24,122 bases of DNA from Purshia tridentata (lineage: Eukaryota; Streptophyta; Magnoliopsida; Rosales; Rosaceae), in assembly GCA_003254885.1 (NCBI GenBank), contig QANT01006242.1, positions 1 through 24,122 of the forward strand, given 5' to 3'. The notes under the pieces are model-generated. The model was given only the letters and a program-made list of their open reading frames with translations, did not search any database and had not been told where the DNA came from. Positions within the stretch are counted from its first letter, which is position 1. Every line of letters starts with the position of its first letter. Below are positions 9,846 to 19,733 of the stretch, in pieces. Position numbers and translations under genes: made by a program.

Positions 9846-9923
9846 TTAAGGATCCATTCTGGTAGTTAACCAAAAATTATTCATTCTGGTAGTTAACCAA
9901 AAATATAAGGAATGGATCCTTAA
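9846..9923. repeat. 14-bp inverted repeat enclosing a 27-bp tandem repeat
   Basis: TTAAGGATCCATTC (9846-9859) and GAATGGATCCTTAA (9910-9923) are exact reverse complements. Between and overlapping them lie two consecutive copies of a 27-bp unit (9855-9881 and 9882-9908) containing CATTCTGGTAGTTAACCAAA. The structure looks like a tiny non-autonomous element or a fold-back repair product. Confidence 0.85.
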
Positions 9924-9924
9924 T

Positions 9925-11188
9925 TACAATCTTGTTTTCCATCTTCAACCAAACAATGAATGGATTTCATTTATTATTTGAGTCCATTTTCATCTTCATT
10001 TATTTTGCTTAGTTAATTAAGTCATAAAAATTATAAATTGCATTCTTTGAGGGCTCGTTTGTTATGTGAATGTGACCGATGCACGTTGTTTGGCCTTGTA
10101 AATTGTGGTGTTCATGATATTTGTTGGTCTGGGAAAAATCAAAAACCAGCAGCGGGTGAGGACCAGCCAGTAGCTATCGGTCATTAGCTCTGCTTCTTTT
10201 CCGTTTGATTGTAGCCTCAGTTTTGTCGGTATCCAATGTTGCAGCTTCCAGCTATGAACGACTCCACTGTGTCTGACTATATTATATACTTACATCACAA
10301 ATACAAACAAAAACCACATGAAACAACAACAGCAACAGCAAAACGAGAGACACTTTACAAAAGTGATAATCATGAGTTTAGACTTGAGAAGAGAAGTGGG
10401 AGTGAATTAATTTCCTCCCTACTTAAAGTGTTTGTTGACTGAAAATTAATTAAATGAACATCATCTTCTTCTTCTAAGTTTGTCACATGTGTTGAGATGT
10501 GCCTCAGAGACAGACAGAGACCCCCCTCTGCAAGTTAAGTCTAAATCTTAGTTTCTCTGAATTCCTGCAAATTAAGCTCTCTCTCTCTCTCTCTCTCTCT
10601 CCGATTCAGAAAAAAGCAACTGTCAGTGACTCAGAGGGCGTGGGTGCTCCCAAAATATACTAGAATCTGAAGCAAACACACACACACACACACTTATGCC
10701 ACATTTTCTCTGCTTAGTACTCAATTACTCATCTTCCAGCACTTGGGTTACATCTTCATCCTCGTTTTCTTTTCTGGGTACCCTCCAGTTTTCATCAAAG
10801 TTGCCTAGCTACTGCTTTCACACACTGAAGGAGTAGCAAGTGACGTATTGGAGAAGGCGAAGTCAACAAAGCCAAGAGGGGCCCTACTGCTTAATTTTTG
10901 GCGGGCAGCAAGCCAGCAACGGTCACTTTCAATGATTTTATGTGGTTGCTGTTGGCTTTCTCACTGACCCATCTCATCGTACACTTGCTTCTTCCATATT
11001 TGCCTGCCCGGCATATTGTCATTTTCATCATTTATAACGAAACCCTCTCAACCTTTCTTATTCTTCCTTTTTTCTTCTCTATGTCTTTATTTGTTGTTTG
11101 ATCATCACAAGGAGATTGATTCAGCTGAAAACAGGATTTGATTTCTCAAGCTGCTTGGGCTGAAACTGCAAAAGCAGATATCAGTCAT
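9925..11188 (+). promoter_or_regulatory. Upstream region and probable 5' leader of the polygalacturonase-like gene
   Basis: No gene was recognised in this stretch. Near the gene it becomes richer in simple repeats: (CT)n at 10577-10601 and (CA)n at 10676-10693. Pyrimidine-rich promoter or leader tracts of this sort are common in plants. No convincing TATA box or transcription start could be chosen. An open frame at 10236-10442 and one from about 10898 to 11101 (without an ATG at its start) are not supported as genes. Confidence 0.35.
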
Positions 11189-11261
11189 ATGAGGAGATCT
11201 TCTTCTGTGAGTTTAATTTACTCATCATTTGCTTACTTCTTCTTGTTATAGTTTCCCCTTT

Positions 11262-11297
<36 letters not shown>

Positions 11298-13910
11298 ATG
11301 TGTTTTTCTCTGTGTTGCTCAGCTCCTAAATGGTTGCTACATTTGTTCAATCTTTGAAACATAATGTTGTTGGATTAATTAAGATCTATCATCTATGGCA
11401 TGTATTTAAGATAGATGATCTATCATCTATCATCTGGGTGCTACCTCAAAATATATACAAATAATTTCATTAAATATGAAAATCTGCCAAGATCTAATTA
11501 GCAAAATTCTGTTCTTTCTATGAATAATTTTTGGGGTGTCAGCGGAGTGTTCCTCTCTTTTTGCTTTGTTTCAATATGTTTTTGGCAAAAATGTGGCTCA
11601 TGTGACCACCTTCTGTATGTTGTATCCTAAAATGCTAAATCTGGTTCTTATCTGCCTTACTTTTCTTGATCCTCAGCAGCATAACTGGCCTAAAACCCAT
11701 ATCTGAAGTTCCCATTAAAGCTTGGCATGGTCGATGAACATGCATAAAAACTTTGATGCTAATGCGTGTGTAAATTACATGTTTCAGGTGGTGGATGTGT
11801 TTCTGCTACTTGCATTTTTCAGCGGGGCTCTATGGGCTGTCAAGTGCAGTCCACAATATTGCAAGAAACAGGCCAACAACTCAGGGGAAATTCGACCTCA
11901 CAGTGTCACTATCACTGAATTTGGAGCTGTTGGTGATGGGGTCACTCTCAACACAAAAGCGTTCCAAAATGCCATCTTCTATCTCAATTCGTTTACGGAC
12001 AAGGGTGGGGCCAAGCTTTTTGTCCCTGCAGGCCGGTGGTTGACAGGAAGCTTCCAACTCATCAGTCATCTAACCTTGTGGTTAGCTAAGGATGCAGTAA
12101 TTCTTGGATCAACGGTAATGTTTCACCTTCTTGCCAAAAACTTCTAAAACATGTATGATATATACAACATATATAAAGATTGTGGCTGTGACCTTGTGGC
12201 CAAACCACAGGTAAATATTTTAGCTCATAATACTGAAAGCTTGTTCTGGAATGCTCCAGGACTCTGATGATTGGCCAGTTGTAGAACCCTTACCATCATA
12301 TGGTCGAGGAAGGGAATTGAAAGGTGGAAGACATCGGAGTCTTGTTTATGGACGCAATTTGACGGATGTTATCATAACAGGTTGGTAATATATGATGACA
12401 GGAATCATCTCCCATATGAATGTTGTTTGATTTTTTGATGTTTCTGTTCTCCTGATGATGCAGGTGATAATGGGACCATCGATGGCCAAGGAAGATTCTG
12501 GTGGGATTGTTTCCATAACAAAACCCTGAATTATACAAGGCCCCATTTGGTGGAGTTGATGAACTCAACTGGGGTTGTCATCTCAAACCTGACCTTCCTA
12601 AATTCACCATTTTGGACCATTCACCCTGTATATTGCAGGTTAGTTATATCCACAAGGATTGAATAACTTTTGTCTTCCTTGTATGGTATATTTCAAGTGC
12701 TTTCAGTATCATATTAAAACTATGCAAAAGGGAAGCTTTTATGATTTAGGGGGAGAGTTGAGACTGTTTTTCTGGATGAACAGCCATGTTACTGTCCAGA
12801 ATGTGACAATCCTTGCTCCTCCCAACTCACCAAATACAGACGGGATCAATCCAGGTGAATCACCAAATCTCCCTTTCTTAGTGAAGATAAAACATTTTTT
12901 TTGTAGTTTAAATACCAACCAATTTATCATATAAATAATATATAGAGAAAATAAGAAAAAATTCATAGTTTTTCCTGTGTGGATTAAATGCTAATTATTT
13001 ACTACTTAGATGTGTGAATAGTGCCTTATCTGTCATTGTTGTGGATTCTTCAGTCTCCCACTTGAAAATTGTCTAGTGTCAAAGTAAGCACATAAATACA
13101 CTTTCAGTTCTGACTAACTGCATCAACTGTAAAATAATTTGCAGTTTCACATACTAGTTGTAAACAGTAAAAAGCAATTATGGTTCTCACCCATCCATTT
13201 TAATGCATCCAGACTCTTCTGATCATGTCTGCATTGAAGACTGTTATATTAGCACTGGTGATGATCTGATTGCCCTCAAAAGTGGGTGGGATGAGTATGG
13301 CATTTCATATGGTCGTCCCAGTAGAAACATTATCATTCGCAGGATCACTGGGAAAACTGAAACAAGCGCAGGAATTGCAATTGGAAGTGAGATGTCAGGA
13401 GGCGTGTCGGAAGTTCATGCAGAAAACCTCCAATTTTTCAATTCTAGGACAGCTATCAGAATAAAGACCTCACCTGGAAGGGGTGGTTATGTGAGAAATA
13501 TCTATGTATCAAACATGACCTTGGATGGTATAGATATAGCTATAAGGTTCACCAGCCGTTATGGGGAGCACCCAGATGAGTTTTATGACGAAAGTGCCCT
13601 CCCTATTATAGAACGAATTACTTTTAAAGATGTCATAGGAGAGAATATCAAAACTGCAGGCCTCCTAGAGGGTTTACAAGGTGACAATTTTATGAACATT
13701 TGCTTATCAAATATTACACTTAATGTAACCTCAAAGTTTCCATGGAACTGCTCTTCTATCCAAGGATATTCAGACTTAGTTACTCCAGAATCTTGTGAGC
13801 CTCTCAAGGAGAGAATCTCGCCTGAGCATTACTCGGATTGTTACCATCTTTTGGATCACACATGGATTTCAAGTAATCAAAACAGCGGTGCTCAGTCGCT
13901 ATCTTGGTAG
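11189..13910 (+). CDS. GH28 polygalacturonase-like protein, 469 aa, six coding exons
   Basis: Predicted pectin-modifying glycoside hydrolase family 28 protein, probably secreted to the cell wall. Exons are 11189-11206, 11788-12114, 12260-12380, 12464-12638, 12784-12854 and 13213-13910. All introns are GT-AG and the frame is continuous over 1,410 nt including TAG. The ATG at 11189 gives M-R-R-S-S-S, then a hydrophobic signal-like stretch (about residues 9-23). The N-terminal FGAVGDG motif is at 49-55. GH28 landmarks follow: NTD at 231-233, GDD at 253-255 and RIK at 320-322. The usual G-H-G-x-S-I-G-S block reads S-A-G-I-A-I-G-S (289-296), so the catalytic-site His is Ala. It is followed by EMSGG, typical of a divergent plant clade. 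Several N-x-S/T sites fit secretion. Length matches the clade. Substrate and activity are uncertain because of the His change. An alternative start at 11734 would add 18 residues if intron 1 is not spliced. Confidence 0.92.
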
Positions 13911-14763
13911 ATTAATGACAGTTACCTTCTGTGAATGTTGAAAAATTGATTCTTGCCATTTCTCCGCACAGCACCCATTGCCTAGCTGGAGGATAAAATT
14001 GCCTGTCATAAGAAGTTGAGTGGAGTTGCAAATATGAGGTTTTGTGCCCTGTGAGATGGTACGAAGAGATGATTTTTTCTTGTACTTTGTGTGCAGTAAC
14101 AAATAATTGAGTGATTTTGTAAAAATTGGAAATAGAATGATTTTATGCTTTCAAAAATACTTTTATCCGTTTGCTTTTCAAGTCATACATAAGAAAAAAA
14201 GAAAGTGTTTTCCATGCTGTTTGGTCAAAGGTGCAATCTGCAAATGCGATGTCTTATTAACATTACATTAGTATCAAAAATCATCAGAGAACTCACATCA
14301 TATGAGGTCAATCTTTTCTGTCAATTATTGACATTCTGATTTAGAGTGAATTTTGTATTTACTTCAATGAAGCAACATTCCAGCAAATGGAGTTTTTATA
14401 TCACTTCAGTTCAGGATGTATTCTTTTTGAACACCAACAGACGTAATATGCTTAAATTTTCTCTATATAAAGTTCTGTAAAACAAAGAAAAATGGACACA
14501 CAGGAGCTTGAGATGAAGCCAAATTTTAGGCAATCTCAGTTTGATACAGGGCAATATCTATACCATTAACTTGCATTTCCATAAAAGTAAAAGTTACATT
14601 CTGGCCAAAAAACACAATACATTGAATGAATGGTGTAATAAATAAAAATTTAGGAGTGCATACAAATTAGTCTCCAAAAAATCCACAGAAGATATCATGA
14701 GCACACAGGCCATAAATGATTCTTTCTCAAAGGCTGAGAATCTAAAGTTTTTAAACACAATCC
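13911..14763. other. Convergent 3' region between the polygalacturonase-like and DHHC genes
   Basis: No gene is seen. The 3' untranslated region of the plus-strand gene probably extends to about 14,100-14,150, where AATAATTGAG and AATAGAATGA occur. The rest should include the 3' end of the minus-strand gene. Poly(A) sites cannot be fixed by eye. Confidence 0.5.
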
Positions 14764-17329
14764 CTATCTTGGGGATGCCTCACTCCCATCCTTCTTTATA
14801 ACAGAACATAGAACCTGCCTTGAAATGTAGGTCTCCAGCTCCCTGGACACCTCTGTCAATTTCAAGTCAAAATTGCTTCTGTATTTGTGCTTTGGTGAGG
14901 GAACAATGCCAGAGAACATAGTTTGTGAGCCAGAAAATCGCCTTCTTGGGCTTGAAAACCTTCCAGGTGACCCAGGCATCATCCCTTTGGATATAAGAGG
15001 TGTTAAGCCTGATCCTGCAGTGGCCATGCTTCTATCTGGGCTCATCAACGGCCCAGATTTCGTCTCTAGTGGTAGTGGTTTCAATGAATCCTGTTCCATT
15101 GCTGGCTTCTGTTTCACCATCCTTTCTCTGGCTTTCTCAGCTGCTATTAGTGCTTTCTCTTTGCTCAACTTTATCAGTCTCCATGGATTGATGCTGACAT
15201 GGAAGCCTTGTTTCTTGGTTGAGGTGGAGGGCTGAGGATCTCTATCAATTCTTATGGACAGCCTTCTGGTGTTCTGAAACTTAGAATGGGATATATCCAG
15301 GAAGTCAGGCAGATAGACTTGTATGCCTTCGAAAATCTGAAGAAGCAAAAACTATGGCAGGCTGTATGCCTGTAGAAGATATAAACTTTACCTGAATTCC
15401 TCCTCGTCCTTTGCATATAAACCGTGATACAAATGATGGCTTTTCAGGTGAATCAAAATCACTACTCTCATCTGAGGAGAAATCCGAATCATTAAATGGA
15501 TCCATTTCTATAGATTGGTTCTCCTCTTTCATTGCCAGGATATAGTCATATGTTCTTATTCCCTGCAGCAGTAATTTATTGTGCAAAAGTTTGAAGTGAG
15601 ATTATAGAGCAATGGAGAAGATGGGGAAGGCATATTTTACCAATTTTGCCTTATGAAATAACATACAAACTCATACTGTGAAAATGGCAATTGGCAAATA
15701 GAAAACAGTAATGGGGTATTGGCACCTGAGAACTGAGAAGTACCAACCTTCCTTATGAGAAGCACATGAAAGAAAAAAAGCTGTCCCATTGCAGCTGAGC
15801 CGTAAGCTGTCATTAAAGTTAGCAAGATCTGCAAGATTTCAAGGGAATGAAAATGAGTAGATAAGTGATGATTTGATTGCAATGGAAGTTAGCAAGACCT
15901 GCAACATTAAATACCGAAATAGTGGCTAGGACGGCTCTTGGGAAGTCTACGTAGAGTTTCCTCTTCAGTTCCTGCTCTATTCCATTTTTATCAGTGAAGC
16001 ACCTCACGAATATGGCAATTGCAGTTCCTCCTTCTATGATTAGCTGTGTCATCACAGCAGCAATGTACTAATGTTATTGTCATGGACATGGTGATGAAAC
16101 AAGTGAAGCAAACTGATCGACTGAGTTTGCATTGTCAAAGAAGCCAAAGATACTAAACAACTTACCAATAACAAAACGAAGATCATTAGGAGAATGAATG
16201 TTGTGTAATTCTTTTTCCCGACGCAGTTGTTTAGCCACTGGAGAGAGAAAGAAAACAACTGAATTTGAATTTGCATTTGAATTTGGGGTTATAATAAGAA
16301 GCAAACAAGGATAGGAGTTCTCACCCTGCAGTGGTGATCAAAGCCTTCAACGCAACGGTTGCAGGTCCTGCAGTGCTTGCTGCGTTTTTTCACCTAAAAA
16401 TCAAACAAAATTACAGAAATACGAACTAAAGAAAGTGATGTTCATGTTCTGAATTCAGAATTCTGATGTGGATGCCTGGTGTATACGTTCTATTGTTCAT
16501 CACCTCCATCACATGATAGGTCATGTGATGAAAGAAACATAAACAACGGCCATAAAAAACAATGGATGTATACACCCATTACATGAAAGTTGATCTTTTG
16601 ATATGAACTAATTACTAGGCCTCAGAGTTAATGCTGACCTCAAAGTCGCAGAGTGCGCAAAAGGAGATGTTGTCTTCCATTAAATCGGGAGAGACTGCGT
16701 CTTCCTTCATGAGGAGAAAGGGAAATGGGATCAGTGGCTCCATATGAGCGCTGGTCTTCAACGGGTCCAGATAACTCCTCCTTATAAAAGTCCTGAGGAT
16801 CTTCTTCTCTACCCTCCTGAAGAACCTCACTATAATCTGCCCCAAGATGAACCCGTAATTGAGCTTTGGGTACCCTTGTTTAGCTTTCTTCTTCTTCTTA
16901 ACGCTGGTTTTGTCAGTTGGGTCAGTAGCTGTGCACCTTATGAAGAGGAACATCACAGAAACAGCCTGAAATGAAAAATTCAAAAATTCAATATCAAAAT
17001 TCACATCCCTATTGACATTTGATAATGGAGTAGAAATTAAGAGTTGATGTAGTAAGTACCACAAAGGAGAAGATTGTGGTGACAGTGATTTCCGCGATTC
17101 TGTTTCCGAGGAAAAGTCCGAGGAATGTATAGAAGGCGACCACAAGAAAGCTGTAAACTGCCATTCCCACAATCTGCATATTTGGCATACATTTGGGTTT
17201 GCTTTAATTACCAAAAAAACCGTGGAGAAATGTCAAATGATCAAAATGTGATGTGAAGAAGAATACCTGCAAAGGGTGGAGAGGGCGTTGCCAGCCATGG
17301 CGTCTCCGATTCATTTGGTCGAATTGCAT
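14764..17329 (-). CDS. DHHC-type protein S-acyltransferase (palmitoyltransferase), nine exons
   Basis: Predicted integral-membrane enzyme that attaches palmitate to cysteines of target proteins. Minus-strand exons are 17329-17267, 17173-17060, 16965-16639, 16393-16325, 16237-16166, 16043-15915, 15828-15748, 15562-15392 and 15273-14764. All introns are GT-AG and all junctions fall between codons, giving 511 aa. The ATG at 17329 is the first in frame after a TAA; 17314 (M-N-R-R-R-H-G-W-Q) is an in-frame alternative that matches the usual family start (506 aa). Hydrophobic segments lie near residues 22-45, 50-72, 202-231 and 252-283. The Cys-rich domain has C162, C165, H175, C176, C179, C182, the catalytic D-H-H-C at 187-190, and C196. 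The usual TTxE motif after the last membrane segment reads R-T-Y-D (288-291). The C-terminal tail (about 343-511) is Ser/Pro/basic-rich and probably cytosolic. It resembles the plant PAT19-22 group, based on family memory. Confidence 0.93.
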
Positions 17330-17945
17330 TGCCGCTTAATTTGCTCTCCAAACGAACACTGGTTTAGTTTTGTCTTTCTAAGCTGCAAATCCAAATCCCA
17401 AACCTTGCTGTTGGTGTTTGAGTGTTGACCCCAAACACTCCCAACGGTCGACTCGCTGTTGGTGCGTTTGAAATTCGAAAGTCGTCGGGCCCACTCGTAC
17501 ATTTTTCACTTGTTTTGTCTTTCTTTTCTTTCTTGGGCTTTTTTAATGCTTTGGAGCGGCCGTCACACTTCTCCAAGCTATAAGTGCTCCTTAGACCCAC
17601 TTCACTGGATTGGGTCCGCTATTGTTCTTTTTGTTTCCTGCCTTTTTTTTTTGTGTCTTTGTTTTGTTTTGTGCTCTCCGAGGTTTTGTTCGATGCAAAT
17701 AATTACTTTGGTGTTTATAATTAATGAGAGGGAGAAATTTTTTAAAATGACTTAATATATGTCCTAATTCCTATGTATCAATTCAAAATATAAATTATGA
17801 ATTATACCAATCTGCTCACTCAACTTTACTATGATTTTAATATACTACTTATGTCAATTTGGTTTACAAATTTCATCTAAAAATAATTACATGTTACGCA
17901 TGTGATCACTTTTTCAGGAGTAATACAAGATAAATGCACATTTTT
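17330..17945 (-). promoter_or_regulatory. 5' region of the DHHC gene
   Basis: About 0.6 kb upstream of the minus-strand start. It includes GC-richer DNA at 17380-17620 (probable 5' leader and core promoter) and AT-rich DNA beyond. Plus- and minus-strand frames here (17459-17755, 17311-17600) overlap the leader and show no domain, so they are not called as genes. No definite TATA box was selected. Confidence 0.35.
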
Positions 17946-17949
17946 GGGG

Positions 17950-18168
17950 GTAATAATTTGTCTCGCAAAGTGATCTTGGGCGACAAATTTATTTTTCTCA
18001 CCCTAAAGTCTCCTTTGGGTGGCGAAATGTTTATTTCCTTGTGCAAACCTTTGGGCGACATGGTTTGTGTAATGAATTTCTCTACGACATATTTTCGTCG
18101 CACAAGTACTGGGGCAACAAAGGTTGTTTTGGTCGAGGAAGCCCAAAGCGTTTTTCTTTTTTGTAGTG
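17950..18168 (-). mobile_element. CACTA (En/Spm-like) element terminus or MITE-sized derivative
   Basis: On the minus strand the segment begins CACTACAAAAAAGAAAAACG at 18168, the standard terminus of plant CACTA transposons. Inside are repeated sub-terminal motifs: TTGGGCGAC, TTGGGTGGCGA, TCGTCGCAC and GGTCGAGG. They occur in both orientations at intervals, as CACTA sub-terminal repeats do. A matching left terminus ending in TAGTG/CACTA was not found, so the left limit is where the motifs stop. Long frames on both strands through this area come from the repeat. Confidence 0.5.
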
Positions 18169-18600
18169 CGGCCATACGTATTCCTACGTTACCCAATATA
18201 AATTGTCAACGTGTTAGGCTTGAATGATGACATACGTGTATGGGCGTGTTGAGAGAAATCTCATTTTAAAAATATGAGGGCCTTACTAGTGACTTATAAG
18301 AATTTGGGCTACTCCTCTGATTGCCAATTAGTTTTTAGATGAATTACTAGATTTTTCCAAAATAAACAAGACTGATGAATTGAACAATGAATTTTACAGA
18401 TTGAGATTGAAAGGGTTGGGGAGAATAAATTGAAAGATGAATTAGGGTTATTATATTTAGGAGTAGTAATATTGTATTGGACTAATGATGATATATGTAG
18501 CAACTTATAGATAAGTTAATATGATGTGTACAAACTAGATTTGCCAAACATTAGGGCACATAGGGCTTCTGCTATCATGGGGCACAAAATCTTTTACCAA
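18169..18600. other. AT-rich intergenic DNA, no gene seen
   Basis: No recognisable coding or RNA feature. The short minus-strand frame at 18309-18503 has no family resemblance. Confidence 0.45.
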
Positions 18601-18609
18601 ATAAAAAAT

Positions 18610-19025
18610 TACACAGGCAAGTCCTCTTGATTAACAGAGAGCAACCAATCCGGTACCTTTCCATTCCAAAAGGAAGCCTCATCATTACAATTCAAGGCAT
18701 ACTGAGCCAATGTATGTACCACTCCATTACAAGATTGAGGAATATAACGAGAAATAGAGTTAGGAAAAAGAGCCATATGCCTGCCTTTTGCCTCATCTAT
18801 AACAAATGCCCATCATGCATTGAAGAGGAGATATAACACCTTGGGAATTGGATTCATACACAACTGAAGAGTATCCTGCCGTCAATGTATGCAAAGTCCA
18901 ACCTGCGCAAAATAGCCAATACTTTTGCTTGTTGTGGCGAAGAGATATCAAAGAGAGGAACGGCCAATGCCACACGACCTGAAACCGCTATCTACACTCA
19001 ATTTTAACACCTTGGGACATATACT
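18610..19025 (-). pseudogene. Broken RNase H (RVT_3-type) domain of a non-LTR retrotransposon
   Basis: Read on the minus strand from about 19025, the pieces follow the order of the reverse-transcriptase-like RNase H domain common in plant LINE relics. They are P-K-V-L-K-L-S-V-D (first catalytic Asp region), then S-P-Q-Q-A-K-V-L-A-I-L-R (the Glu position of the usual x-E-A motif is not kept), then V-Y-E-S-N-S-Q-G-V (the E-S-D-S-Q position, D to N). A later N-G-V-V-H-T-L-A-Q-Y-A-L segment follows (the V-A-H-x-L-A position). The pieces lie in different frames with stops between them, so the copy is dead. The upstream reverse transcriptase is not seen. Confidence 0.6.
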
Positions 19026-19329
19026 TACCCATTGACAAAAAATAGGCCAGAGATAGATTGTTATCACCAAAAGAACCCAATGAAAGGTAATGGAAGAGTG
19101 GCAACATCAAAGCAAAAATGGTGTGTCTTGTCTTCCTCTTCACGGCGTACAAAAATGTTCTCTCTAAGGGACAAATCTGAGTAATTGTAAGTATTTATTG
19201 AATATAATCACCGTTGAATTAAATGTGTAATCACCTAAATAAATAACTCATATTAGATATGACTATTGACTTTATAATATTTTCATTTTGTTATTTTTTA
19301 GAATTTTTTAGTGGGGGCAATAAAAGTTT

Positions 19330-19733
19330 TCTTTTTCTTATTGGCTATTGTATCACGTCAGTCAATTGACAAAATCCTCCACGTCAGCTTTGTTTAAAGG
19401 TCTCGGATTTTGTTAGATCCGAAGGCTCAAAATCATCGCACAAATATGTGTAAACATCTTTGTCAGTTTGTCCAATGACGCTAAGTTGCTAACCCTAAAG
19501 TGTTCGTATGACATACAGATTCTTACTACAGAATTTTTCAAGTTATAGATTGTTCAACAATCTTTTATGCCCTGCCAGTTTGGCTTTCTGGCTTTCTTGT
19601 GTCTCAAGTCTCATATTTCGAGTTCATTCATTAGTAAACTGTACTGTCAATGCCCAGGTTTGGCTGATTCTGTATAGATATTGTGTTTGGTCCATTCTGA
19701 CGAGACGACTCTGGAAAACCCAAAAACCCTAAG
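19330..19733 (+). promoter_or_regulatory. Promoter/leader of the HEAT-repeat gene with telobox and ACGTCA motifs
   Basis: CACGTCA occurs at 19354-19360 and CCACGTCAGC at 19379-19388, both bZIP/TGACG-type cores. TTGAC (W-box core) is at 19366-19370. AACCCTAA lies at 19491-19498 and a full telobox AAACCCTAA at 19724-19732, ending one base before the ATG. Teloboxes are known near starts of plant genes expressed in dividing cells. The motifs are visible; their use is inferred. Confidence 0.4.

Noticed and set aside
10898..11101. Hydrophobic open frame upstream of the polygalacturonase-like gene
   Set aside because: It lacks an ATG at its beginning, lies in the probable 5' leader or promoter, and has no recognised homologue.
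14873..15235. 120-codon plus-strand frame within the DHHC last exon
   Set aside because: It is the antisense shadow of the well-supported minus-strand exon.
17459..17755. 98-codon plus-strand frame opposite the DHHC 5' region
   Set aside because: No recognisable domain; it overlaps the leader and promoter of the minus-strand gene.
19508..19732. Open frame directly before the HEAT-repeat start
   Set aside because: It ends just before the next gene's ATG and reads through the promoter and leader. No domain or plausible join to exon 1 was found.
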